From: Candidatus Omnitrophota bacterium
Lineage (GTDB): Bacteria; Hinthialibacterota; Hinthialibacteria; Hinthialibacterales; JAKPRU01
Assembly: GCA_029570205.1 (NCBI GenBank)
Contig: JAKQSI010000128.1
Coordinates: 1-64,000 of the forward strand
DNA: 64,000 nt
Direction: 5' to 3'
Part shown: positions 27,134-37,792 of the stretch, one piece after another
Numbering within the stretch: the stretch's first letter is position 1
Layout of the letters: each line of letters opens with the position of its first letter
Notes under the pieces: generated by a model
Databases searched by the model: none
What the model was told of the DNA's origin: nothing
The model's input: the letters and a program-made list of their open reading frames with translations, nothing else
Made by a program: the position numbers and the translations under genes

Positions 27134-27331
27134 ATGTCTCTAAACGACCAGGAAATCCATACCCTGAAGACTCCTTTGACTGTGGTCATCGGATACGCGG
27201 AAGCCCTTCGGTCGGGAGATTACGGGGCGATTACCTCAGACCAGCGTGAAGCGATCGATGTAATTGTGAACCGATCCCGTGAAATGCTCAAGATGCTGAG
27301 CGATATCTACGAAGGAGCGGCAGTCAGATAA
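27134..27331 (+). CDS. Stand-alone HisKA/DHp-like mini-protein
   Basis: 65 aa. ATG 27134 lies 51 bp after the kinase. The whole protein matches a phosphoacceptor and dimerisation (DHp) helical hairpin: 'IHTLKTPLTVVIGYAEALRSG' begins at residue 8 with His9 in the H-box position (HxLxTPLT), and helix 2 is 'ITSDQREAIDVIVNRSREMLKMLSDI'. There is no ATPase domain. It could be phosphorylated by, or form mixed dimers with, the upstream kinase. A remnant of a longer kinase is the alternative, but the frame has its own start and stop. Confidence 0.7.
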   Translation: MSLNDQEIHTLKTPLTVVIGYAEALRSGDYGAITSDQREAIDVIVNRSREMLKMLSDIYEGAAVR

Positions 27332-27459
27332 GGCCGACGCAGTCAGACCGATCTTTCTGGGTCCATTTGTCCCCTCAAACCAACTGCGGAATGAGCGGTT
27401 TGAGATACCGGTATCCCACTGGAAATCTTTTATCAAACTCGGGGCCGAGATGCTGCTAT

Positions 27460-29296
<1,837 letters not shown>

Positions 29297-30472
29297 ATGA
29301 ATTCACGCGAACGAGTCCTGACTACGCTTCGTCACCGTGAACCGGACAAAGTCCCATTTGATATGGCCGGAACCAATGTGACCGGGATTCATGTTCAGGC
29401 GTACCGGAACCTTCGGGCCTGCCTGGGGCTGCCGGAAATGCCGCCGAAATTCTCGGACGTGGTGCAGCAGATCGTGATCCCCGATGAAGATATTTTCGAG
29501 CGGCTTGAAATCGACACGCGAGGGCTGTTTCCCCGAACCGGCAGTAATTGGAACATTACGAACGAAGATATGGGTGACCGCCTGCGCTATGTGGATGACT
29601 GGGGGCTTGTGCTGGAGTTTCCCAAAGATGGGGGCCACTGGTATTCCCTGGTGAAAAGCCCCATCGATGACCCCGAGACCACGGTGGAAGCGGTGGAAAA
29701 TCATACCTGGCCAAAATCGGATCAGCCGGAGCGACTCGAGGGGCTGCGGGATCAGGCCATTCAGTTTCGCAGCGAAGGGAAGGTTGTGATTCTGAAAGGA
29801 TTCTGCGCGGGCTTGGTGGAAATGGGAGAGCGTGTGCGGGGCATGGAGAACTTTCTGTGCGATATTCTTCTCGCTCCGAAAGTGGCTGTAGCGGTCATGG
29901 AGAAAGTCCTTGAATTGAAAATCCGGTTCTGGGAAATGGCGCTCGATGCCTTAGGGGATGTAATCGATATTGTCCATGAGGCCGATGATTTCGGAACCCA
30001 GGAATCCCAACTCATCTCTCCGGAGAAGTATCGGGAACTGGTCAAGCCGAGAGAGGTGGAATTGTTCGGGTTTTTGCGTCGGAAACTGGAGGAGACCAAA
30101 GCGCCGGGGGAGGACCGTTATATCTTCTTTCACTCCTGCGGCAACATCCGGCCGTTCCTGCCGGATTTTGACGAGTTGGGGATCGACATTCTGAATCCCG
30201 TGCATACCACGGTTCCTGAGATGGAGCCGAATGCGCTGAAACGGGATTTCGGGTCTCGATTCACGTTCTGGGGCGGGGGAGTGGATACCCAGGGGATTCT
30301 GCCATCCGGGTCGCCGGAGCAGGTTCGAGAGAATGTGAGACGGAATGTGGAGGCGCTTGCGCCCGGCGGCGGGTATGTGTTCAATACGATTCACAACATT
30401 CAGGGCGAAGTGCCGCCGGAGAATATCATGGCGATGTGGGATGCATTGCAGGAGTATGGAGTTTACTCCTGA
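29297..30472 (+). CDS. URO-D-family protein, second paralogue, probable methyltransferase-like
   Basis: 391 aa; ATG 29297 follows GAGGTGGAGG. 'NSRERVLTTLRHREPDKVPFDMAG' is the family opening. The barrel core has 'DIVHEADDFGTQESQLISPEKYRELVKP', 'YIFFHSCGNIRPFLPDFDELGIDILNPVH' and 'FTFWGGGVDTQGILPSG'. HSCG gives the His/Cys pair typical of corrinoid-linked members rather than HemE. It ends with 'GGGYVFNTIHNIQGEVPPENIMAMWDAL', again typical. The partner corrinoid protein is not in the window. Confidence 0.87.
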   Translation: MNSRERVLTTLRHREPDKVPFDMAGTNVTGIHVQAYRNLRACLGLPEMPPKFSDVVQQIVIPDEDIFERLEIDTRGLFPRTGSNWNITNEDMGDRLRYVDDWGLVLEFPKDGGHWYSLVKSPIDDPETTVEAVENHTWPKSDQPERLEGLRDQAIQFRSEGKVVILKGFCAGLVEMGERVRGMENFLCDILLAPKVAVAVMEKVLELKIRFWEMALDALGDVIDIVHEADDFGTQESQLISPEKYRELVKPREVELFGFLRRKLEETKAPGEDRYIFFHSCGNIRPFLPDFDELGIDILNPVHTTVPEMEPNALKRDFGSRFTFWGGGVDTQGILPSGSPEQVRENVRRNVEALAPGGGYVFNTIHNIQGEVPPENIMAMWDALQEYGVYS

Positions 30473-30493
30473 GTCGGCACAAAAGGATGAACG

Positions 30494-31264
30494 ATGCGAC
30501 TGGTTGAGGCGCGGATTTTTCAGGGAATCTCATGGATTCGGCATGGGGTGCTGGCTCCATCGTGGCGGGACGGAAAACCGGACCCGGCGGATAATCTCAG
30601 TTTCAAGTCCGGCGCGGAATCTCAGGTTCGCCAAGCCAGGGCGCTTGCGGGTGAATTGCTCGGAGTGAATCCCGCGCATTTTACATATATGTATCAGGTT
30701 CACAGCGCTATGGTCTTCCGAGTAACGAGAGCAGATCGGGGAAAGGGGGCATTTCCCAACATTCCTCAGGTTGGAAATGGCGACGCGATGGTGACGGATA
30801 CGACGAATGTTCCGATATCCATTCTTGTTGCGGATTGCATTCCGATTTTCTTGGTCGATCCACATAACCGGGCAATCGGACTGGCTCATGCCGGATGGCG
30901 GGGGACAGTGGAACGCATTGTTGCGGAGACGATTCGAAAAATGCACGAGTGTTTCAACACCGATCCGGGCGATATTCTGGTTTGGATCGGGCCGGGGATC
31001 GACCGTTGCTGTTTTGAGGTGGGGCCGGAAGTCATGGCGCAGTTTCAGGACTCGTTTCCCGGCTGGGAGCTTTACTGGCTCGACCGGTCCGGGAACATCA
31101 ACCTGAAAGAGATCAATCTACGAATCGCCCTGGCGGAGGGAGTCCGCCCGGAAAATATAGAGATTTCGGGGGATTGCACATTTTGCGGGGAAGGCTATTT
31201 CTCCTATCGGCGAGACGGGGCACGAACCGGGCACAACCTGTGCGCGTTGGCCATTGTGGAATGA
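30494..31264 (+). CDS. pgeF: YfiH/PgeF-family multicopper-like purine nucleoside phosphorylase
   Basis: 256 aa; ATG 30494 follows AAAGGATGAACG. The family blocks are all present: 'MYQVHSAMV', 'GNGDAMVTD', 'VADCIPIFLVDP', 'GLAHAGWRGTVERIV', 'WIGPGIDRCCFEVG' and 'YFSYRRDGARTGHNLC'. The His of HAGWRG, the Cys of ADC and the later Cys/His form the metal site. Proteins of this family were long called laccases; members act on adenosine and inosine and take part in peptidoglycan editing. Start is 21 bp after the URO-D stop, so it may be cotranscribed. Confidence 0.92.
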   Translation: MRLVEARIFQGISWIRHGVLAPSWRDGKPDPADNLSFKSGAESQVRQARALAGELLGVNPAHFTYMYQVHSAMVFRVTRADRGKGAFPNIPQVGNGDAMVTDTTNVPISILVADCIPIFLVDPHNRAIGLAHAGWRGTVERIVAETIRKMHECFNTDPGDILVWIGPGIDRCCFEVGPEVMAQFQDSFPGWELYWLDRSGNINLKEINLRIALAEGVRPENIEISGDCTFCGEGYFSYRRDGARTGHNLCALAIVE

Positions 31265-31265
31265 A

Positions 31266-31568
31266 TCACCCAAATCCGTGCTTGCGCAGCTTCTCCTCTA
31301 AAGTCAATTTCGCATCAATTTCCTCGCCGACCACCCAGGGGGTATAGTGTTTCGTTTCCGGACTGTTGGGGTCCTCGACAACGGACAAGCCGATCATCTC
31401 GCCGACATTGTACCGGCGGGTGATAGGACTGGCGTGTTCCAGGCCGCATAACACAGCGCCCTTTTCTGTCGCCTCCATCCTCACCGGGGTCACATGACGC
31501 CACATCCCCCGATATAGAAAACGCACCATCTGTTTTCGCATGACCGCCTGAAAAAGAACACCGACCAT
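31266..31568 (-). CDS. Small protein with WYL-like domain
   Basis: 100 aa, convergent with the YfiH gene and ending one base from it. 'MVRFLYRGMWRHVTPVRME' then 'GAVLCGLEHASPITRRYNVGEMIGLSVVE' is close to the WYL pattern (IxFxYxGxxRxVEPxxL...LxGYxxxxxxxRxFxLDRI), although the Trp-Tyr-Leu triad itself is not intact. WYL domains bind nucleotides or nucleic acids. No DNA-binding domain is attached, so the role is unknown. The length is about one domain. Confidence 0.6.
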   Translation of the reverse strand: MVGVLFQAVMRKQMVRFLYRGMWRHVTPVRMEATEKGAVLCGLEHASPITRRYNVGEMIGLSVVEDPNSPETKHYTPWVVGEEIDAKLTLEEKLRKHGFG

Positions 31569-31656
31569 ATCAAACTCTCCAAATTGAGATTTGAAGGTAG
31601 TATAGAGCGCCCGCCGGCAGGTACGGAGGTCTGTCCTGCCATTTTTCCCCCAGCAG

Positions 31657-31676
31657 GTCAGGCGTCCCTGCCTGAC
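31657..31676. repeat. GTCAGGC hairpin, member of the dispersed hairpin family
   Basis: GTCAGGC-GTCCCT-GCCTGAC, a 7-bp stem with 6-nt loop. It differs from GACAGGC/GCCTGTC by a paired A:T to T:A change in position 2. It lies in the gap upstream of the next small gene. Confidence 0.75.
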
Positions 31677-31729
31677 GGCATCCCCGCCTGACGGCAGACC
31701 GGTCTTTTGTTATCATAAGAACAGGGAAA

Positions 31730-32050
31730 ATGAAGCATATCGGATCCATGAAAATCGAGGAAATTCTTCTGAACGGGATTCTCGAAGACGAGACCGACCG
31801 GTACTACCATATCTGCTTTTTCGGGGCAAAGGGGCCGGATCGCGAGCAGTTGGAAAACTACGTGTTTGTTCCAAAGGTGGTCTGCCGGGTGTTGACCGGC
31901 CGGACGGTTGCAATTCAGGAATGGTATGCCCGGCAGCATAAACTAACGCGTTTTGCGCAGCCGTATCGGCGGGAGAACCTGGAGATCGATATCGACAAGA
32001 TTCGCCTTCGGCAGGCGCTCAAAAACATGCGGCGGCGGACAGAGGAATAA
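31730..32050 (+). CDS. Hypothetical protein
   Basis: 106 aa with no recognised domain. The N-terminus 'MKIEEILLNGILEDETDRYYHICFFGAKGPD' reads as a beta-rich start. The C-terminal third is basic and helical ('IDIDKIRLRQALKNMRRRTEE'). ATG 31730 or ATG 31748 could be the start; the second gives 100 aa. Codon use is like its neighbours. It lies between the WYL-like gene and a polytopic membrane protein. Confidence 0.5.
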   Translation: MKHIGSMKIEEILLNGILEDETDRYYHICFFGAKGPDREQLENYVFVPKVVCRVLTGRTVAIQEWYARQHKLTRFAQPYRRENLEIDIDKIRLRQALKNMRRRTEE

Positions 32051-32163
32051 CGGCCTTGGATCCCCTGGATTGACTTGCCTGCTGATAGGGACTAAAGTTT
32101 CGCCCGACAAATGCCGGACCTTCTTTGAAAAGAGAACTCCCATAATCCGACCAAGGCGGTGTG

Positions 32164-33603
32164 ATGATGCCCAACGAGACAAACAATCATTTGGAGAGAG
32201 ATGTCAGCTGGTGGCAGCCGGTTTTGTTTGCTGCCATGGCGGGCGGCATGGGATGGGGTATTCGCGGACAATACGGTCACGAGACTGGTGCGATGATCGC
32301 CGGGCTTCTCGTGAGTCTTGTGTTGACCCATTTGTTCTGCAAGAGTGCACCGGCGCTGTGGGTAGCGCGTGCGGCGGCTCTGGGCACGGCCGGGATTTGT
32401 TTCGGCGGCTCGATGACTTATGGGCAGACAGTCGGATTGACCCATGATCTCGGCCTGGTTGGCAACTGGGCGGCGTTGCGCTGGGGAATGCTGGGGCTGT
32501 CGATCAAGGGCGCAGTGTGGATCGGTTTCGCAGGAGTTTTTCTAGGCATGGGACTTGGCGGGATCCGGTATCGTTTCCGCGATATGCTGCTCCTGATGTT
32601 TGCCTTGCTTGGCGCCTGCTATATCGGCATCGAGATTTTTAACAATCCTTTTGATCCTGACCATAGAATCCTTCCCCGGATTTACTTCTCCGGCGACTGG
32701 TATTGGCAGCCGGATAAGGCCGACTTGCTGCCGCGTCGCGAGTGCTGGGGTGGACTATGGCTTGCGCTTCTGGCGGCGATTGCCTATGTCAGCTGGTTTC
32801 AAAAGGACCGCCTGGCACGGAATCTCGCTTTCTGGGGAATATTGGGCGGCGCCATCGGGTTTCCCCTCGGGCAATCTCTCCAGGCCTACCATGCCTGGAA
32901 CCTGGACCTGTTTAAAGAGGGATTCTGGGTAACGCTCGATCCTTGCATGAATTGGTGGAATTGGATGGAAACCACATTCGGCGCGACAATGGGCGCTTCA
33001 CTCGGACTTGGCCTCTGGCTCAATCGAAAACACATTCGGCCATATCCCGACGTGGAAAAGGACGTGATTCCATCCGGCATCGAGTGGACCCTGTTTGCTG
33101 TTCATGTAGCCTTCTTGGTCGGCGCGGAGTTCCTTGGACTTGGGGTACTGGAGCGGTTGTACGGATTCGGCCTCATTATGGGAATTATTCCAATGGCTGC
33201 AATCGTCGGTGGACGCTGGTGGCCGTATCTGTTGGTTCTGCCGGTGACGCTTGTACCCATTACAGGGAAGACTGTCAGGGAGCTTGTGTATAACAGACCG
33301 GTGGTTGACCCGATGTTGGGGTGGACTGTCTACTTAATTATTCCGTTACTCATTGCCCTGGCCGCGTCTGTCTGGTTTGCTCAAAAAGGGAAGGCGGGAC
33401 AGGTTGGATTCGGGTTCACACGCCCTGTGCTATTGCTGAATACCTGGTTGTATTTCTTTCTTAACTTTGCGTTTTTCCGTTATCCGTGGCCCTGGGCCGA
33501 GTGGACCGTCCGCACACCAAACGCGATCGTGTTTACGATCTGTGCCCTCGGTCTGACTGTAGCCGCCTTCATGGGACGGCCCAAGCGATCCGTAGTGCCA
33601 TAA
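32164..33603 (+). CDS. Polytopic membrane protein of unknown function
   Basis: 479 aa with about twelve hydrophobic segments. A glycine-rich opening 'AAMAGGMGWGIRGQYGHETGAMIAGLL' holds a conserved-looking G-R-G-Q-Y-G-H-E motif in the first helices. 'ALRWGMLGLSIKGAVWIG', 'FPLGQSLQAYHAWN' and 'WNWMETTFGATMGASLGLGLWL' follow. Such a pattern of small residues with buried charged residues suggests a transporter or membrane enzyme, but I do not recognise a named family. Three start codons are clustered (GTG 32161, ATG 32164, ATG 32167); AAGGCGG upstream suits either ATG. Confidence 0.7.
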   Translation: MMPNETNNHLERDVSWWQPVLFAAMAGGMGWGIRGQYGHETGAMIAGLLVSLVLTHLFCKSAPALWVARAAALGTAGICFGGSMTYGQTVGLTHDLGLVGNWAALRWGMLGLSIKGAVWIGFAGVFLGMGLGGIRYRFRDMLLLMFALLGACYIGIEIFNNPFDPDHRILPRIYFSGDWYWQPDKADLLPRRECWGGLWLALLAAIAYVSWFQKDRLARNLAFWGILGGAIGFPLGQSLQAYHAWNLDLFKEGFWVTLDPCMNWWNWMETTFGATMGASLGLGLWLNRKHIRPYPDVEKDVIPSGIEWTLFAVHVAFLVGAEFLGLGVLERLYGFGLIMGIIPMAAIVGGRWWPYLLVLPVTLVPITGKTVRELVYNRPVVDPMLGWTVYLIIPLLIALAASVWFAQKGKAGQVGFGFTRPVLLLNTWLYFFLNFAFFRYPWPWAEWTVRTPNAIVFTICALGLTVAAFMGRPKRSVVP

Positions 33604-33738
33604 CGCAGGATGGACCCGGGATTCCGGTTTTCCCCGCCCGGAATGACGATGAAGAATAACGTTTTGCGTCCCTCCGAGAGTGGGGCCGAGGGAGGGTTGT
33701 GGGATTGTCGCCTTTATATGGAACCGCTCACCTGGCGA

Positions 33739-36534
33739 TCATTCATCCGTAATCGTTACGGGATAGATCCTCATATCATCGAATGCCACAGAGACCGTGC
33801 CGGTTCCCGAGGAATTGGCAATCTGAAAAATCGGCAGCACACCGCCGGACCGGGGCCTAAAACAGGCGTGGATGGTTGACCAGGCGCCCTGATAGACTTC
33901 GCTGTCGATGTGTGACAGATAGCCGATGCTGCCGTCGAATGTCTGTTCAACTAACCCGGCAACCACGGTGGCTCCGGGACCGGAAGCGGTTACCCGGACG
34001 GAAAGAAAGACGTCTGTATCTGCCCGGACGGGCTTTGCCGAGTCCAGGACAACCGTAACGACTTCACCCGGATCGGCGCTCAGAACGAGGCTACTCCCCG
34101 TAACGCCGGAGGTATCTGCCCAACCGGGTGTGTTCAAGGCAACTGTCCCGCCGGGAGATGTCCTATCGAGGCCGCCCGGATGGGTAATGTACCCGATGTC
34201 TTCGAGCCGTGTACGCTCGAACTCCTCTCGATACAACACATTGTCGCTTCGGAATCGGATGGGATATGGCCACGGGTCTACGGAATCCGCTGTCACGATA
34301 CCCAGCGCCCAGCGTTTTAGACTTCCTGTATCCGCGGCAGATGTGTCGACGATTGTGAGTTTCCAGGTACCGTACGCTTCTTCGCCCAGAAACGAGCGGA
34401 TTTCCGTGGGGTCGGTGGTTGTCTTGTTTGCATAAAAGAGAACCTCCAAATCCCTGCCGGGTTTGGAGGATGCCGAGATCAGGGTGCATCGGGTTCCAAC
34501 AGGGGAGGTTAATTCGACTCGAAGATCACCCCGGTAAGTATGGTCGGCATCCACATACAACAGGATCTGGGTAACCGGCCCGGTTCCGGAGAAATAGACG
34601 GTTCGCGTGATCCCTTGCTCGTAATCGTCCGGAATCGAAACAGGACTGTCGGGAGCATCGAACAGCACGCCGTCTCCAAAGACGGTCACAGTAAGGTCGT
34701 TGTAGGATACAATATTTCCGTTCCGCTCCGCAAACAGGCGGAAGACCAAATCCGACATCAGAGCGCCGGCGGACGGTTCGGGAGCGATAAACGAAAGAGA
34801 GTCATTGGTTACCGAATAATTCAATGCGGACGGGCCGGAAATCTGTTCCCATCGAAATTGCGCCGGGCTTCCCAGAATAAATTTTTGATAAGGAATGACT
34901 ACCAATTCCCCCCCAAGAACGCTGAGATGCGTGGTGGACAGGGTCGATGCGGCCAGTCCGCGCTGATCGAAGATATTGAAAATCTCCTCCAGATGTGCGC
35001 CGCCATACAGAATCCGGTCGGCTTCATAGATAGCCTGCGCCGCGTCGAACATGGAGGCATCCGGCCCTAATATGAAATGGGACTCCAATACAAGCGTATC
35101 GGCTATGGTCTTGCCGAGGGAGTTCCAGAGTCCATAGAGCGATCGGGACCAGATCCGTCCGTCCTCGTGAAAGTCGTTGACCAGATCATCGGGATATCGC
35201 AAATCTTCATCGACACGGCGCAAATACGGCGGTTCAGTCTCCGCATAGGCCGTGGCATCCCATTCTCCGATCAGTTCGCGGTGGAATGTGCCGTCCTGGT
35301 CGTTTGTAAAGGCCCAGTAATCGGCAAAACCTTCACCAAGCGCAATGGATTCGTCACTTGAGCCAAATTCGGGGATCTGGTCGTGTTGAATGGCATGGGC
35401 GTATTCATGCAGGATGATATCCGCATCCTCGGCGTCATCCACTCCGCCGCTTCCAAACGTGATCCGGTTCAGATACTCGCTGTAATAGGACTGATCATCC
35501 GGATAATTGTTTGTGATCACCGTAATAGCAAAGTTGGCCACAGAATCGTAGCCGAGGCCGGTGAGGTATCGGTGGTTCCGGTCGATATGGTAATACGCCA
35601 TCACCTGCTCAAACCAGACGTCGCTTCGATTATACAGAAATTTCAATTCCGGCTCCCATGCACGATCGGTGACTCCGATCACATTGACATACGGTCCGTA
35701 AAGATACCCGGACGGATCGATGTCTTTCAGAGTCACTGTTTTGTACGCCTCCTGGGGAACGGCGTCCGGAGAATCTCCCAAATCGCGCAAAGTAAAATCG
35801 CGCATGGTTACAATCGGATTCGGATCGAAAACAAGTCCGACACCGTCCGCATGACAGAGGTAATCCCGCTTTCGAAGCAGGCGTCCTGTTTCAGCATCGA
35901 CCAGGACCTGGAAATCCCCCAGTGGCTCAGATGCAGGGATGCGGACTTCCCAGATTTCTTTTGGCGTACCATTTTCTGACCAGATTGCGCGTTCGGCGGA
36001 AGCCGCACCGCGCAATGACCGGATTCGGAGACCCTGCATAGCGGCCGAAATTGCATCTTGCGAAGCGATCATTGTGGTGGACCGCCGCGTGGTTGTGTCT
36101 GCCGGAGGTTGCAGGGAACTGAACAGGCTTCGTACGGAACCCCCGCGATCCACTGCCAGAACGAGACGGCCATCAACCACTCGAAGCCCCCGGCAGACCT
36201 GGTCGTAATCCAGCCGGATCAATAACTTCCCCTGTTTGACCGATCGCAGCCGTGTTTCGGCTGAGGGATCGGTTAGCCCGACCACTCCACCATAGGCTTC
36301 CAGGAATCGTCTGCCTGTATCGACGGCATCGGTTCCGTTCATGCGGATGGAACCGGCGATCAATTGTCGAACGCGATCTCCGGTCCAGACCACATTCCAC
36401 TTAGTTTGACTGTCAGACTGCAAGGCTGCCACGGATTGAGATACGGCCCCATTGGTCGGCTGTGCAGCTTGGCCGAGCGAAGGTATCATCAGCAGTGCAA
36501 GAGAGAAGAAAACTGCAAAATATACCCGATCCAT
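33739..36534 (-). CDS. Secreted M36/thermolysin-like metalloprotease with P domain
   Basis: 931 aa. Residues 1-23 are a signal peptide (VYFAVFFSLALLMIPSLGQAA). Residues about 50-230 look like an FTP/PepSY-type propeptide ('VDAETGRLLRKRDYL'). The zinc site is HEYAH at about residues 376-380 in 'ADIILHEYAHAIQHDQ', with the third ligand in 'LGEGFADYWAF' near 400, the M36/gluzincin arrangement. Residues about 620-740 form a proprotein convertase P domain ('GPVTQILLYVDADHTYRGDLRVEL' then 'GTWKLTIVDTSAADTGSLKRW'). A jelly-roll-like module ends the protein. It would be an extracellular protease that is processed after export. Confidence 0.85.
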   Translation of the reverse strand: MDRVYFAVFFSLALLMIPSLGQAAQPTNGAVSQSVAALQSDSQTKWNVVWTGDRVRQLIAGSIRMNGTDAVDTGRRFLEAYGGVVGLTDPSAETRLRSVKQGKLLIRLDYDQVCRGLRVVDGRLVLAVDRGGSVRSLFSSLQPPADTTTRRSTTMIASQDAISAAMQGLRIRSLRGAASAERAIWSENGTPKEIWEVRIPASEPLGDFQVLVDAETGRLLRKRDYLCHADGVGLVFDPNPIVTMRDFTLRDLGDSPDAVPQEAYKTVTLKDIDPSGYLYGPYVNVIGVTDRAWEPELKFLYNRSDVWFEQVMAYYHIDRNHRYLTGLGYDSVANFAITVITNNYPDDQSYYSEYLNRITFGSGGVDDAEDADIILHEYAHAIQHDQIPEFGSSDESIALGEGFADYWAFTNDQDGTFHRELIGEWDATAYAETEPPYLRRVDEDLRYPDDLVNDFHEDGRIWSRSLYGLWNSLGKTIADTLVLESHFILGPDASMFDAAQAIYEADRILYGGAHLEEIFNIFDQRGLAASTLSTTHLSVLGGELVVIPYQKFILGSPAQFRWEQISGPSALNYSVTNDSLSFIAPEPSAGALMSDLVFRLFAERNGNIVSYNDLTVTVFGDGVLFDAPDSPVSIPDDYEQGITRTVYFSGTGPVTQILLYVDADHTYRGDLRVELTSPVGTRCTLISASSKPGRDLEVLFYANKTTTDPTEIRSFLGEEAYGTWKLTIVDTSAADTGSLKRWALGIVTADSVDPWPYPIRFRSDNVLYREEFERTRLEDIGYITHPGGLDRTSPGGTVALNTPGWADTSGVTGSSLVLSADPGEVVTVVLDSAKPVRADTDVFLSVRVTASGPGATVVAGLVEQTFDGSIGYLSHIDSEVYQGAWSTIHACFRPRSGGVLPIFQIANSSGTGTVSVAFDDMRIYPVTITDE

Positions 36535-36568
36535 TTTTCCGGTAGAACCTTTCTATTGTCAAAGAATA

Positions 36569-36574
36569 TATAAT
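36569..36574 (+). promoter_or_regulatory. Possible -10 element for thiS
   Basis: TATAAT in a short AT-rich stretch between the divergent protease and thiS genes. There is no good TTGACA at 17 bp. I also looked for a TPP riboswitch before thiS and saw none. Confidence 0.3.
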
Positions 36575-36730
36575 AGCGGCTTTTTTTTGTCCAACCAATG
36601 GGTTGCCCTTCTTAAAAAATCCCGGAGATTCCGCAACATTCGTTCGGTATCGCCCACCACACAACGTTTGAACGGTTCCGTTGACCCGGGCGGGCCGCGA
36701 AAGGACAATGAAATTCAGGGAAACGAAATC

Positions 36731-36931
36731 ATGAGAGTAATACTGAACGGCAAAGAGCGGGACATACCGAACGGGTTGACGGTGGATGGCCTTTTGAATC
36801 ATCTGGATGTGCGTCCGCAACGGGTGGCGGTTGAAATTAACCGGGTGATTGTCAAAAGGGACCGATTTGCTGAGACTTATGTGCAGCCGGGCGACACGAT
36901 TGAGATCCTGCAATTTGTCGGCGGCGGTTGA
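36731..36931 (+). CDS. thiS: Thiamine biosynthesis sulfur carrier protein ThiS
   Basis: 66 aa, beta-grasp fold. '[25 protein letters not shown]' and the invariant C-terminal '[16 protein letters not shown]' with a terminal Gly-Gly for adenylation and thiocarboxylate formation. It gives the sulfur for the thiazole ring to ThiG. The start at ATG 36731 gives the normal length; a long upstream extension in the same frame is not credible. thiG follows after 23 bp. No thiF, thiH or thiO is in the window. Confidence 0.93.
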   Translation: MRVILNGKERDIPNGLTVDGLLNHLDVRPQRVAVEINRVIVKRDRFAETYVQPGDTIEILQFVGGG

Positions 36932-36954
36932 TAGAAAGGATTTGGATACCCATC

Positions 36955-37722
36955 ATGTCGAATAACGATGTTTTGAAAATTGGCGAGATTACGCTTCATT
37001 CCAAGCTGATTGTCGGAACGGGGAAATACGAAACCTTTGAGTTGATGGAACGCGCGTTGGCCGAATCCGGCACAGAGATGGTTACGGTGGCGCTGCGTCG
37101 GGTTGATTTCGATGCAAAAGATCACCTGATGAATCATATCGATCCGAAGAAATACATCATTTTGCCGAATACGGCGGGGTGCTATAACGCCGAAGAGGCT
37201 ATCCGTGTGGCTCGCTTGGGTCGGGAAATGGGTATTGGGGATTTGGTCAAGCTGGAGGTATTGGGTGATCCCGACACGCTTCTGCCGGATCCGGTCGGCA
37301 GTTTGCAGGCGACGCAAGTCCTCGTTAAAGAAGGATTTACGGTGATGGCATACACCAGCGATGATCCGGTAGTGGCAAAACGCCTGGCGCAAGAGGGAGC
37401 AACGGTGGTGATGCCGGCCGGTGCGCCGATCGGTTCAGGGCAGGGGATTCTTAATCCCAACAACATCCGGATCATCCTGGAGCAGGCCACAACGCCCATT
37501 ATTGTAGATGCGGGAGTTGGGACGGCTTCGGATGTTTCCCGCGCGTTGGAGTTGGGCGCCGACGCAGTTCTGCTGAACACAGGGATAGCCGGTGCGAAAG
37601 ACCCTGTGCGCATGGCTCGCGCCATGAAACATGCCGCAATTGCAGGCCGGGAAGCCTACCTTGCCGGACGGATTCCCCGCAAGCTGTATGCAACCGCCAG
37701 CAGCCCCCTGCTGGATTTTTAA
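36955..37722 (+). CDS. thiG: Thiazole synthase ThiG
   Basis: 255 aa from ATG 36955. Family blocks: '[19 protein letters not shown]', '[19 protein letters not shown]', '[26 protein letters not shown]', '[10 protein letters not shown]', '[20 protein letters not shown]' and '[35 protein letters not shown]'. The Lys of 'VKLEVLGD' forms the Schiff base with deoxyxylulose 5-phosphate. A TTG at 36928 overlapping the thiS stop would add nine residues and is less likely. A hairpin follows the stop. Confidence 0.95.
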   Translation: MSNNDVLKIGEITLHSKLIVGTGKYETFELMERALAESGTEMVTVALRRVDFDAKDHLMNHIDPKKYIILPNTAGCYNAEEAIRVARLGREMGIGDLVKLEVLGDPDTLLPDPVGSLQATQVLVKEGFTVMAYTSDDPVVAKRLAQEGATVVMPAGAPIGSGQGILNPNNIRIILEQATTPIIVDAGVGTASDVSRALELGADAVLLNTGIAGAKDPVRMARAMKHAAIAGREAYLAGRIPRKLYATASSPLLDF

Positions 37723-37758
37723 ACAACGTGTCGGACCGATTCCATCGGAACACGTTGT
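37723..37758 (+). terminator. Hairpin after thiG, probable terminator
   Basis: ACAACGTGT (37723-37731) pairs with ACACGTTGT (37750-37758) over 9 bp, and an inner CCGAT/ATCGG adds 5 more. The tail CTTATATTCC is only weakly T-rich. Confidence 0.55.
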
Positions 37759-37792
37759 CTTATATTCCCAACCGAGGTGAACCTATTCATCA

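Noticed and set aside
36541-36730. TPP riboswitch before thiS
   Set aside because: No CUGAGA or ACCUGA conserved blocks are present.
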